NCBI GenBank assembly: GCA_963704615.1
Contig: OY969923.1
Location: 3,720,001-3,784,000, forward strand
Reading direction: 5' to 3'
Length of the DNA stretch: 64,000 nucleotides
Source: Bog-756 sp963704615
Lineage (GTDB): Bacteria > Actinomycetota > Acidimicrobiia > Acidimicrobiales > RAAP-2
In this document: positions 19,332 through 26,792 of the stretch, piece by piece
How the letters are laid out: every line of letters starts with the position of its first letter
Numbering within the stretch: position 1 is the stretch's first letter
Notes under the pieces: generated by a model
What the model was told of the DNA's origin: nothing
What the model saw: the letters and a program-made list of their open reading frames with translations, nothing else
Database searches by the model: none
Translations under genes and position numbers: made by a program

Positions 19332-20252
19332 CTACTCAGCGCCAACGACCTGGAAGTCCTGATTGACGAAGACGTGATGCGGCCAGTTGACGCCGATGTA
19401 GTGAACGTTGTACTCGCCGTCGCTCAACTTCGCGACTCGGTCGACGATTCCGCCCGGATAAGCGGCCAGCGCGGCTTCTGTCGCCTCATTGGCTGCTGTT
19501 CCACTGATGATCGTCCCCGATCCCTCGCTCCAGTTGGCGGGGATTTGACCAACCTGTTTTGACGTGGTCAGCACACCCCGTTGAAATGGAATTACTGCTG
19601 TCGATGAGGTCGCTGATCCGACAGGCGGTTGAACAATGACCTCCGCTGCCGTGATCGTCGTCCCGTCGGTGGTTCCCAGCACGAGGACGGGCTCATCTGC
19701 GGCAACGGCGCTCGACGAGGTCGCGGTCGTCCCCTTCAAGTACGCCGTCGAGGTCCCCTCGTCGATGATCACCTTCTGACCGGTTGATGTTGTCAGCGCG
19801 AAGCCCGACGTGGACACAGCGGTGACCGTGCCCGATGCTCCGCCGGCGGCAGGTCCTGACCGAGCGTTGGATCCCCCACCTCCAGGTCCAATTCCGCCAG
19901 CGGCGCTACCCGGCGCGGACTGCCCCGCTGTTGAGGGAGGGGTTGTCGCCGTTGCCGATGAAGAAGTCCCCGTTGCCGATGAGGAATTGGCGAGACCGAA
20001 CGAAAGTCCGGTCACCGAGCAGACGAGCACAACACCAAGGATCCAAACCCTTCTTCTGTTCGCTAGCAGTCGCTGCACTCTCGGCCAACGGTCATGCTCG
20101 TCTGTGGACGCCGCGGCGGACTGGTCTGGTGGAGGATTCGACGGCGAGGTCGGCGGTGCAACGGCTCCGGCGACAGGTTGCTCTGACGCTGCACTCGATA
20201 CGGGCCGACTTGAAAAGATCTCGTCCGGGCCTGGCGATTCGCAATCGTTCAC
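19332..20252 (-). CDS. Single-pass membrane protein with PepSY-like C-terminus, unknown function
   Basis: 306 residues. A Ser/Pro-rich cytoplasmic N-terminus of about 65 residues, one membrane helix at about 69-90 (RRRVWILGVVLVCSVTGL), then an extracellular part: a Ser/Thr/Gly-rich linker, a small beta domain (GTVTAVSTSGFALTTSTGQK, about 138-205) resembling DUF5666-type folds, and a C-terminal segment (NEATEAALAAYPGGIVDRVA then YNVHYIGVNWPHHVFVNQDF) that looks like a PepSY domain. PepSY domains inhibit or bind secreted peptidases in other bacteria; no peptidase is adjacent. Start GTG at 20252 with GAGAGGAA upstream. Both domain matches are by eye and moderate. Confidence 0.75.
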   Translation of the reverse strand: MNDCESPGPDEIFSSRPVSSAASEQPVAGAVAPPTSPSNPPPDQSAAASTDEHDRWPRVQRLLANRRRVWILGVVLVCSVTGLSFGLANSSSATGTSSSATATTPPSTAGQSAPGSAAGGIGPGGGGSNARSGPAAGGASGTVTAVSTSGFALTTSTGQKVIIDEGTSTAYLKGTTATSSSAVAADEPVLVLGTTDGTTITAAEVIVQPPVGSATSSTAVIPFQRGVLTTSKQVGQIPANWSEGSGTIISGTAANEATEAALAAYPGGIVDRVAKLSDGEYNVHYIGVNWPHHVFVNQDFQVVGAE

Positions 20253-20827
20253 GGTGGCGTTCCTCTCGTGAGATATCTAACAAGGGTGCCCGCCATACTT
20301 GTGAAGTCCCTGTGGGCCGCTTGCGACCATCCTGTGACTGCTCCGTGCAGCCACCACCTCCGCTGGGGACCCAACCACCCAGCCGTCGAGACCATCCGAT
20401 TCAACCGCAATCGCGATTGAGTACCGATGGTCGATCAACAGTGATGCACCCGGAATCGGAAGGTCAGGTCTCACCTGGGCCGCATCCGGGCATGACTGGC
20501 GACGGTGAGCGCGCATGACTCGGCAAAGCCTCCATTGACCACTGGACGCCTCGGATGGGGTACTGGCAGCCATTGGATGTGCCGGAGCACGCGGCGCTGC
20601 GCTCCTCAACCCCGATGGTGCCCATTCCGCGCCTGAGCAGGATCCCAGCCACCGAATCCCCTTTGAGCCAAGAGGATAATTTCAGGTCTTTCGGGCGCGG
20701 CGAATCAGGCCGTCATCGACGGACGCAAATGCCTAAGATTTGGTGGGTCCGGGAGTGGCTCGCCCGATTGGGTCGAGAGTTACTCTCGACAACGGACCGG
20801 TCATCTCCCAGTGAATCGAGGGACGTC
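20253..20827. other. 575-bp region without a convincing gene
   Basis: Divergent intergenic region between the PepSY-like gene and the repeat protein. Lower GC patches are present (for example around 20680 and 20735). Open frames here lack codon bias and recognisable domains. An in-frame extension of the repeat protein back to 20555 exists but would bury its signal peptide, so it was not accepted. Presumably holds both promoters and possibly decayed sequence. Confidence 0.5.
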
Positions 20828-22009
20828 ATGCGACCATCCCATCGGCCACAACTGGCCCGTCGAGTAGTACTGACCGCCCTGGTCGGCACAGTGGTATTGG
20901 GAGACCTGCTGTTATGGGTGCCAACAGTGGGGGCCGCCGAGACCGGGTCGTCTCGTCCCCAACTGTCGGGAAGCAACTTCTCGCTCGACGGGGTGGCGTG
21001 TCCCGGCCCGTCGACCTGCTTGGCCGTGGGAGGCTACGACAACCGCTCGGGTGTGGTGCTCCCGCTGAGCCAGCAGTGGAACGGCAAAGCATGGAGCGCG
21101 GTCCAGACCCCCGGTTCAGATTTCAGCGAGCTCGCCGACGTTTCGTGCCCGGACACCTCGAACTGCATGGCGGTGGGCACGTCGCGCTACGGCACCCTGG
21201 CCGAAAGCTGGAACGGGACGGCCTGGACGATTGTGCCCAGTCCGGCTCCGACCGGAGCCAACTCGAGCGACTTGATCAGTGTGTCGTGTCCCAACTCGAC
21301 CAGCTGTGCCGCCGTGGGCTCCTTTGTGAACGGATCCGGCGCCACCGCAACATTGGCCGAGGAGTGGAACGGCTCGACCTGGAGCCTCATCCACAGCCCG
21401 AATCGGTCGGGCGCCACCGGTAGTGAGCTTGACGGTGTCTCCTGCACCAGCGCGTCGAGCTGCGTGGCCGTCGGTGACTCGTTCAACAACGTGGGCAACA
21501 GCCGCACGTTAGCCGAGAGCTGGAACGGCGCCACCTGGAGCATCGTGCCCAGTCCCAACCCCGCCAAGGGCCAGGAGAACACCCTCAGTAGCGCGTCGTG
21601 CATCAGCACCACCAACTGCACCGCCGTGGGTGACTACTGGGCTCTTCCCGGCGAGACGGTGGTCCTCATCGAGACGTGGAATGGCACCAAATGGAGCCTG
21701 GTGGCAGGGGCAGGAGCCAGTGGGTTCCTGAACGGCGTGTCCTGTTCGGCGTTCTCGGAGTGTATGGCCGTGGGCGATTCGGTCCCGGGGACGCTGGCCG
21801 AGCAACAGAACGGCCCCGGATGGTCGGTGCTCCCCAGCCCAAGTCCCAGGGGAGCGTCGGCCAGCACCCTGTCGGGAGTGTCGTGCTCCAGCCCGTCGAG
21901 CTGCAACGCGGTGGGTTACTCCATCGGCGCCAGTAGCGACACCACCTACAACCTGGCCGAAACCTGGAACGGCCAGCAATGGACCCTGGCCAGGGTGGCG
22001 AACTCCTGA
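20828..22009 (+). CDS. Secreted seven-repeat protein, probable beta-propeller
   Basis: 393 residues. A signal peptide at residues 1-35 (RRVVLTALVGTVVLGDLLL, cleavage probably after VGAAE) is followed by seven repeats of about 45-54 residues. Each repeat carries L-x-x-V-S-C-x-x-x-x-x-C-x-A-V-G, a variable loop, T-L-A-E-x-W-N-G-x-x-W and a S-P-x-P-type link (for example TLAESWNGTAWTIVPSPAP). Two Cys per repeat are spaced six apart and may form a disulfide within each blade outside the cell. Seven repeats suit a seven-bladed propeller. The family is common in actinobacteria and has no settled function; cell-surface or matrix binding is a guess. The ATG at 20828 is preceded by GAGGGACG. Confidence 0.85.
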   Translation: MRPSHRPQLARRVVLTALVGTVVLGDLLLWVPTVGAAETGSSRPQLSGSNFSLDGVACPGPSTCLAVGGYDNRSGVVLPLSQQWNGKAWSAVQTPGSDFSELADVSCPDTSNCMAVGTSRYGTLAESWNGTAWTIVPSPAPTGANSSDLISVSCPNSTSCAAVGSFVNGSGATATLAEEWNGSTWSLIHSPNRSGATGSELDGVSCTSASSCVAVGDSFNNVGNSRTLAESWNGATWSIVPSPNPAKGQENTLSSASCISTTNCTAVGDYWALPGETVVLIETWNGTKWSLVAGAGASGFLNGVSCSAFSECMAVGDSVPGTLAEQQNGPGWSVLPSPSPRGASASTLSGVSCSSPSSCNAVGYSIGASSDTTYNLAETWNGQQWTLARVANS

Positions 22010-22109
22010 GCGCGGCATCGCTTTTGGTGGCGTCCCGCGACAACCCGAACGGCTCCCCTCCGTGGCCGTATCATGGCAGCCGGTAGCTACCGCGAAGAGG
22101 AGGCGGAAC

Positions 22110-22412
22110 ATGGCAGGGTTCATTCAGTTCGTCGAGTTTGAGGCGATCGACGTTGATGCGGTCGTGGCGGCACTGGAGCGGTTTCGAGATGAGCATCCAG
22201 GTGTACTCACAGCTTCGACGTCAACAATCACTGAAGACCGCGATCGCCCCGGGACTTACATATCGATCGTTGAGTTCCCCTCCTATGAAACGGCGATGGA
22301 ACAACAGAGCAATCCTGCAAGCTCGGAGTTGTCGGCAAGCTTGGCCAAAGTAATGAGTGGACCGCCGCGTTTCCGCAACCTCGACATGCGTTTGGTACTG
22401 ACCAACCCCTAG
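22110..22412 (+). CDS. Small ABM-like (dimeric alpha-beta barrel) protein
   Basis: 100 residues. Pattern FIQFVEFEAIDVDAVVAAL, FRDEHPGVLTASTST, DRDRPGTYISIVEFPSYETA, then a C-terminal helix and strand; the two-helix, four-strand order resembles the antibiotic biosynthesis monooxygenase-like (ABM) fold. Such proteins act as small monooxygenases, isomerases or have no catalytic role; nothing here decides. The ATG at 22110 follows the strong site AGAGGAGGCGG. It lies about 100 bp after the repeat protein and 150 bp before the VOC gene, on the same strand but probably with separate signals. Codon use is less GC-biased than the core genes around it. Confidence 0.7.
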   Translation: MAGFIQFVEFEAIDVDAVVAALERFRDEHPGVLTASTSTITEDRDRPGTYISIVEFPSYETAMEQQSNPASSELSASLAKVMSGPPRFRNLDMRLVLTNP

Positions 22413-22559
22413 CTGTCGAAACGCTTTTGGTTCGGGGTCCGGCCGGCACAGAAGCAAGAGGGTGTCAGACTCCGGCACTTCCGGCGTGTACACAACCTGA
22501 CAAGAGGCATCGATTCGAGTGTGTGCCTGCCCGACACCCGATTCCATTGAGGAGGACGG

Positions 22560-22916
22560 ATGCAAGTATCCGGCGTTGTTGCGAACCTTTCAGTCGCTGA
22601 CATTGGAGCGGCCCGTGACTTCTACACGGAATATCTCGGGCTGAGCGTCGAGGGATTCAATATGGGGTGGGTTGCGCACTACCAATCCCCGGACGGCAAG
22701 GCCCATGTTCAACTTGTCACCAGCGATGCCACGGCCCCCGAAGATTCAGCTATCTCGATTCATGTCGGCTCCGGTGTGGAAGAGGCTTATGAGGAGGCCA
22801 AGCGGCGTGGCTACGAGATCGTCTACCCGCTTACGAAAGAGGCATGGGGTCTGCGAAGATTCTTCGTTCGTGCCCCCGATGGCACGATTGTCAACGTCAC
22901 AAGCCACCCTGAATAG
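22560..22916 (+). CDS. VOC (glyoxalase/bleomycin resistance) family protein
   Basis: 118 residues with the vicinal-oxygen-chelate pattern: VVANLSVADIGAARDFYTEYLG (first beta-alpha unit), VAHYQSPDGKAHVQLV, SISIHVGSGVEEAYEEAKRRG and a C-terminal FFVRAPDGTIVNVTSHPE. Possible metal ligands are not fully conserved: His in AHVQL, His in IHVG and the final Glu are candidates. Members include glyoxalases, dioxygenases and drug-binding proteins, so no substrate is assigned. The ATG at 22560 is preceded by GAGGAGGACGG, an ideal site. Monocistronic as far as can be seen; the pseudogene downstream is on the other strand. Confidence 0.85.
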   Translation: MQVSGVVANLSVADIGAARDFYTEYLGLSVEGFNMGWVAHYQSPDGKAHVQLVTSDATAPEDSAISIHVGSGVEEAYEEAKRRGYEIVYPLTKEAWGLRRFFVRAPDGTIVNVTSHPE

Positions 22917-23097
22917 CTTTTCGGCTGTTCCCAAACGGTCTGCGTTCGGTTGAATTGGCCTGCCCCCGTTCGCCGGTGCCGCCCTGCCCATCGACCTGTG
23001 ATTGATCGGCGAGCAAGGGGTGGCGACGTCCTCGGGGGCGGTTCCACAACCCCGCATCCGAGGACACCAACGTGAATCGGTCGTTGAGAGGGCGCCG

Positions 23098-23719
23098 TTA
23101 GAAAGCGGTCCCGACCATCAGGTTGTCGCCGCCCAGGGCGTTCAACGCAAGGGTCGTTATACCGGGCCCCGTCGCTGCGCACCCAGCGATGGCGATCGCG
23201 AGGTTGTGCCCGAGGTACAAATCAGTCGTACCCGGGAAACATCCAGCGAGGTTTGTCCCGTTGACCCACGTGATGATGCCCGGAACTACGCTCCCTCCCA
23301 GCGGGAAGTTGGTGGTGGTCGGCACGATGGTGCCTCCCGAGCCGAGCCAACTGATGGGGAAGGGGTTGATGGCAGGGGTGGTTCCGCCACTGAGGAGGGT
23401 GTTGCACAAGGCCCCCGGTCCGTTTGGGCCGGGACGGTAAAGCTGAACTTTCGGTGCTCTTGGTGCGTTTCACTGTTTGACCTGTTGAAGCAACATGAAG
23501 GGTGAGGCTCGTGCCGTAGAGACCGACGTATTTTTGTTCTTGCCTGCGAAGCTCACCGTGTAGGGCCCGGTGCTTGTGCTGGTGGGTGGCGGGCTAAACG
23601 TCATCGTCCCCGACAGATTGCAACTGATGTTGCCGTTGAATGTGAGCGGCGGGAAATGCTGCCGAGGCGACGCCTGACCTGACGGTCGTAAGGAGTGCTA
23701 TCGGGAGTGTGACGGCCAT
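23098..23719 (-). pseudogene. Frameshifted gene for a secreted actinobacterial protein
   Basis: Three pieces in three frames, in the order expected of one secreted protein. Piece 1, from ATG at 23719: a signal-peptide-like MAVTLPIALLTTVRSGVASA. Piece 2 is shifted by one base near the cleavage site and reads FPPLTFNGNISCNLSGTMTF, then SPPPTSTSTGPYTVSF, ending at a stop near 23473. Piece 3, in the third frame, reads PGPNGPGALCNTLLSGG, then TTTNFPLGGSVVPGIITWVNG, ending with GGDNLMVGTAF at 23098. The layout matches a family of small secreted beta-rich proteins with paired Cys. Two frame changes argue against a working product; sequencing error at both sites is possible but less likely. The last piece alone gives an intact-looking 103-residue frame that should not be taken as a gene. 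Confidence 0.65.
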
Positions 23720-24054
23720 TTCCGCCAGGACCAACCTTCACCTGCCCGCTCGTTCCAATGGAAACTTTGAGTCTGAGGAAGGGGCAGCTCGAAATCAACC
23801 AGCGACAGTGAATGTTGTGTGCCGCACTTGGTTGTGCGAGCGATCACAAGGCGTGGGACCGGGGCGACGAACCGCACGTCAGTGCCAAGTTCACTGATCA
23901 TCTTTGTTCCGGGACCCAGGCATATGTCGGCCGAACTGGAGAAGAAAAAGGAGACGTGAAACTTCCCTTTGATCCCCGCACTGTGCTGCTTCGCGGCGCC
24001 TTTGGTCAGAGTGAAGGCTTGAGCGCATCCCGGAGCCGAGTGCTTGGAAGTCAG
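23720..24054. other. Region without a supported gene
   Basis: 335 bp between the pseudogene start and the hydrolase promoter. A long minus-strand frame crosses it into the hydrolase gene but has no domain or codon bias. It probably holds the remains of the pseudogene's promoter and decayed sequence. Confidence 0.5.
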
Positions 24055-24060
24055 TAGATT
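24055..24060 (+). promoter_or_regulatory. -10 element TAGATT, leaderless start at 24067
   Basis: TAGATT ends six bases before GTG 24067; CGGGCA lies between and no ribosome binding site is present. Confidence 0.45.
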
Positions 24061-24066
24061 CGGGCA

Positions 24067-25101
24067 GTGGTGGACCACCGACCTGAGGGCCAGGATGATC
24101 GGGAGCTTGCGGATGACCTGATCGCGCTCGCCGGGCGTCGGGTGAGAAGCGTCGCCGCTGCCTTGGTCGATCTCGACGCCTCGCCGAACACCAGGGTCAC
24201 CTTCAGCGACGCGCAGCCCGAGACGCGATTCGAGATCGGCTCGCTCACGAAGGCGCTGACCGGCATGCTGCTTGCCGACGCCGTCGATCGCGGCGAGGTC
24301 TCGTTGGACACCACGACCGGGACTCTTCTCCCCGGCGGTGCCGGGACCCGATTCGGGTCTATCTCCCTTCGAGAGCTGTGCACCCACACCTCCGGCCTGC
24401 CGCGGCTGCCTCGGGGTCCGCTCATGCTCCTCCGGTGGGGGCGGTTCCTTACGCTGGGAACGGATCCCTATCAGGGGACGACGGTTTCGGGTATGTTGAG
24501 GTCGGCCGCTGGCCAACGGCTCCGGGGCCGAGGCCAGTTCAGGTATTCAAACCTGGGCGCCGCCGTCCTCGGACAACTCCTCGCTCTCGGCGCCGGTGCC
24601 GACTACGGGCCTTTGATGACCGAGCGGATCTTCGCGCCGCTTGGGATGACTGCCTCGGCCGTCGCCAGCCCACAGCAGACGGCCCTGCCCGGCTGGTCAT
24701 CGATGGGCCGCCGGCGTCCGCCCTGGACCATGGGCGGCTATGCGCCGGCAGGCGGCGTCATCAGCACCCTCGGCGATATGGCCCGGCTTGCCGCGGCCTT
24801 GTTGGACGGCTCGGCGCCGGGAAGCGGCTCATTGACCCCGATCGAAGGCGTTGCCAGCGGCGGGTCTAACCGGGCGAGAGGCATGTTCTGGGTCATCGAA
24901 TCGGATCCCCGGACCAACCGGAAAATGGTCTGGCTCAACGGCCAGACCGGTGGATATTCGTCCTTTCTGGGTCTCGCCCCCCACTCCGGTCGAGCGGTGA
25001 TCGTCCTGGCCAACGTCGCACGGGCACGTGACCAGCAACGAATCGCCTTCGGACTGGCACCCCGTTTTGCCACCCCAGCTGGCTCTGACCCCGACGGCTG
25101 A
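24067..25101 (+). CDS. Beta-lactamase-fold serine hydrolase
   Basis: 344 residues of the class C beta-lactamase/D-alanyl-D-alanine carboxypeptidase superfamily. Catalytic Ser and Lys in EIGSLTKALTGM at about residues 57-68 (S-x-x-K), second motif Tyr-Ser-Asn in GQFRYSNLGAAVLG at about 157-170, third motif probably NGQTGGYSSF at about 298-307 in place of H/K-x-G. FAPLGMTASA and GYAPAGGVISTLGDMARLA are typical of esterase-like members. No signal peptide or membrane segment is seen, so a cytoplasmic esterase or amidase fits better than a cell-wall enzyme or a true beta-lactamase. A GTG pair at 24067 and 24070 can both start it. Its promoter is of the leaderless type. Confidence 0.88.
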   Translation: MVDHRPEGQDDRELADDLIALAGRRVRSVAAALVDLDASPNTRVTFSDAQPETRFEIGSLTKALTGMLLADAVDRGEVSLDTTTGTLLPGGAGTRFGSISLRELCTHTSGLPRLPRGPLMLLRWGRFLTLGTDPYQGTTVSGMLRSAAGQRLRGRGQFRYSNLGAAVLGQLLALGAGADYGPLMTERIFAPLGMTASAVASPQQTALPGWSSMGRRRPPWTMGGYAPAGGVISTLGDMARLAAALLDGSAPGSGSLTPIEGVASGGSNRARGMFWVIESDPRTNRKMVWLNGQTGGYSSFLGLAPHSGRAVIVLANVARARDQQRIAFGLAPRFATPAGSDPDG

Positions 25102-25230
25102 AACTCGGATGTTGACGACGGGTGCCTTGGTCGCCGGGTCGGTAGGGCATGATGACATCCGGGCCACATCCCCGACGTCGACCGTCGCTTCAGCGAGCTC
25201 AGGCGGCGGATTCCCTGGGGGCCACTGCAA

Positions 25231-25236
25231 TAGGCT
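25231..25236 (+). promoter_or_regulatory. -10 element TAGGCT, leaderless start at 25243
   Basis: TAGGCT ends six bases before ATG 25243, the same spacing as at the other leaderless candidates. It is the main support that the short gene downstream is real. Confidence 0.4.
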
Positions 25237-25242
25237 CACCCC

Positions 25243-25458
25243 ATGGACGACGGCTCCCAGCAGACGGAGATGACCGTCGTTTTGACGTGGCAGACCAACC
25301 CGGAAAACGACGATCCTCGCTTGATAGTGCAACTTGAGGACGGAGAGGGTCGCAAGTGGGATCCCGTGGCGAACGCCGCACCAATCACCGGATTTTTGCC
25401 CGACGGATGGCCGAGGGGCGGCACGCTCGCTTTCAAGCGGACCATCGAGGAGCGCTGA
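25243..25458 (+). CDS. Small hypothetical protein
   Basis: 71 residues, acidic (MDDGSQQTEMTVVLTWQTNP...), with a pattern of beta strands (TVVLTWQT, DPRLIVQLEDGEG, GGTLAFKRTIEE). No family is recognised. Support is positional: a TAGGCT -10-like element six bases before the ATG, third-position GC bias over most codons, and no overlap with another gene. It sits 140 bp after the hydrolase and about 130 bp before the truncated hemoglobin. It could still be a chance frame. Confidence 0.5.
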   Translation: MDDGSQQTEMTVVLTWQTNPENDDPRLIVQLEDGEGRKWDPVANAAPITGFLPDGWPRGGTLAFKRTIEER

Positions 25459-25550
25459 GCCCTCACCAACCGGGCCGACGGCGAGAAAACGGGATCCGTC
25501 GTGAACATCAGGCGAGGAAAGCGGGCCGGGTGTTCGGGATCGGACCAATG

Positions 25551-25579
25551 TTGGAGACGTGCATCGTTGCCCGTACGAT
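25551..25579 (+). promoter_or_regulatory. Promoter of the truncated hemoglobin gene
   Basis: -35 TTGGAG at 25551-25556, a 17-bp spacer, and -10 TACGAT at 25574-25579. The GTG start at 25586 lies exactly where transcription should begin. GGAGG directly touches the GTG with no spacer, too close to serve as a ribosome binding site. Confidence 0.6.
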
Positions 25580-25585
25580 TGGAGG

Positions 25586-26029
25586 GTGCCGTCTCTCTAC
25601 GAGTTCGCAGGTGGCGAGGAGGTGATCCATCGCCTCGAAGACACCTTTTACACCAGTGTCCTCAAGGATCCGCTGCTCCAACCACTCTTCGGAGCAGGCC
25701 AGCCCCAGCATGTCGATCACCTGACCGCGTTCACCGCCGAATCATTCGGTGGTCCTGACCGCTTCACCCGAGAGCTCGGGTTCGACCATTTGATTGGTGT
25801 CCACCGACACCTTCAGATCACTGAAGAGCAGCGACAAAGGTTCGTGGAGCTTTATGTGGACGCGATGGACGCGGTACGCCTCCCGGGCGACAAAGACTTC
25901 CGGGAGGCGGTCCGATCACACGTCGAGTTCGGATCGAAGGTCGCCATGCAGAATTCACATGCCGAGACCGACGACGATCTCCACCCGCTGCGCGAGGTTC
26001 CTCGGTGGACGTGGTCTGGAGACGGCTAG
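25586..26029 (+). CDS. Truncated hemoglobin (group II/HbO-like)
   Basis: 147 residues. SLYEFAGGEEVIHRLEDTFY is the start of the 2-on-2 globin fold, with DPLLQPLFGAG next, and FGGPDRFTREL is the segment before helix F. The proximal His is most likely in GVHRHLQITEEQRQRF at about residues 69-84; a C-terminal PLREVPRWTWSG tail follows. Group II globins bind oxygen, NO or peroxide and are linked to redox protection; the role here is inferred. GTG 25586 was chosen because the fold begins two residues later and a well-spaced promoter ends just before it. An in-frame GTG at 25559 would start inside the promoter. Heme supply genes are abundant in the window but not adjacent. Confidence 0.88.
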   Translation: MPSLYEFAGGEEVIHRLEDTFYTSVLKDPLLQPLFGAGQPQHVDHLTAFTAESFGGPDRFTRELGFDHLIGVHRHLQITEEQRQRFVELYVDAMDAVRLPGDKDFREAVRSHVEFGSKVAMQNSHAETDDDLHPLREVPRWTWSGDG

Positions 26030-26153
26030 AGAGCCACTCTGGGATGACTCCACGTACGGAGGTGACGGTCTGTGGTCATTTCCGACACCCGTTGGTCGAT
26101 CGTTGGTGACGTAGGACTGGTCCCCATCGGGAACTTGTTCTCCGCCATCGGGC

Positions 26154-26159
26154 AATACT
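26154..26159 (+). promoter_or_regulatory. -10-like AATACT before the ECF sigma gene
   Basis: AATACT ends six bases before ATG 26166. GGGAAC at 26129-26134 further upstream resembles an ECF-type -35, but its spacing to any CGTC-like -10 is not convincing, so autoregulation is only a possibility. Confidence 0.35.
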
Positions 26160-26165
26160 CAGTCG

Positions 26166-26792
26166 ATGAGGGATATCGAGCGGGCCGAGCCGACGGATGC
26201 TGAGCGCATCGAGGCTTCTCTGACCGATCCGGAGGCCTTTACAGCTCTTTTCGACCGACACGCAGGACCCTTGTACCGGTACATGTGCAAACGGGCTGGT
26301 CAGCCCGATGTCGAGGACCTGGTTGGCGAGACGTTCGCCACCGCATTCCGCTCTCGGCGGACCTACGACCTGACTCGCCCCGACGCCCGTCCCTGGCTTT
26401 TTGGCATCGCCACCAATCTCGCCCATCGTCACTGGCGGACGGAGGGTCGCAGATTGAGGAGGAATGACGAAGCGGCTTCCATCACTGGCGTCGATGTTGA
26501 CCACGGCGAAGTAGCGATCTCGAACGTATTCTTCCAAGGCCAGTCGGCGAAAATTTCCCGGGCGCTCGGTCAGATCGACGCCGCCTACCTCGACGTTTTG
26601 CTCTTGGTGGCGGGACCGGGATTCAGCTACGAAGAAGTCTCCATCGCGTTGGGAATTCCGGTCGGCACGGTCCGATCGCGGTTGTCCCGTGCTCGTCGAC
26701 AACTCCGAGAACTCCTTGGTGACTCCGGGCGATACCTCGATGAAGACTCGTCGGCGGGCCGGCTGCCGGTTGCCAAGGAAGGCTCGACATGA
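26166..26792 (+). CDS. ECF-family RNA polymerase sigma factor
   Basis: 208 residues. Region 2: FTALFDRHAGPLYRYMCKRA, DVEDLVGETFATAFRSRRTY and the -10-contact helix RPWLFGIATNLAHRHWRTEG, about residues 25-95. Region 4: ISRALGQIDAAYLDVLLLVA, YEEVSIALGIPVGTVRSRLSR with the helix-turn-helix, about 125-180. The Ser/Asp-rich tail after 185 is not conserved in the family. It directs polymerase to a small regulon, unknown here. Its stop overlaps the start of the membrane protein downstream (ATGA), which would suit a cognate regulator. No ribosome binding site; probable leaderless start. Confidence 0.92.
   Translation: MRDIERAEPTDAERIEASLTDPEAFTALFDRHAGPLYRYMCKRAGQPDVEDLVGETFATAFRSRRTYDLTRPDARPWLFGIATNLAHRHWRTEGRRLRRNDEAASITGVDVDHGEVAISNVFFQGQSAKISRALGQIDAAYLDVLLLVAGPGFSYEEVSIALGIPVGTVRSRLSRARRQLRELLGDSGRYLDEDSSAGRLPVAKEGST

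Noticed and set aside
20555..20827. Upstream in-frame extension of the seven-repeat protein
   Set aside because: Would put a signal peptide 90 residues inside the protein; the ATG at 20828 has a ribosome binding site.
23098..23409. 103-residue minus-strand frame as a separate gene
   Set aside because: It is the C-terminal piece of a frameshifted secreted-protein gene whose other parts lie upstream in other frames.
23698..24516. Minus-strand frame across the gap before the serine hydrolase
   Set aside because: Overlaps the hydrolase on the opposite strand and shows no domain or codon bias.
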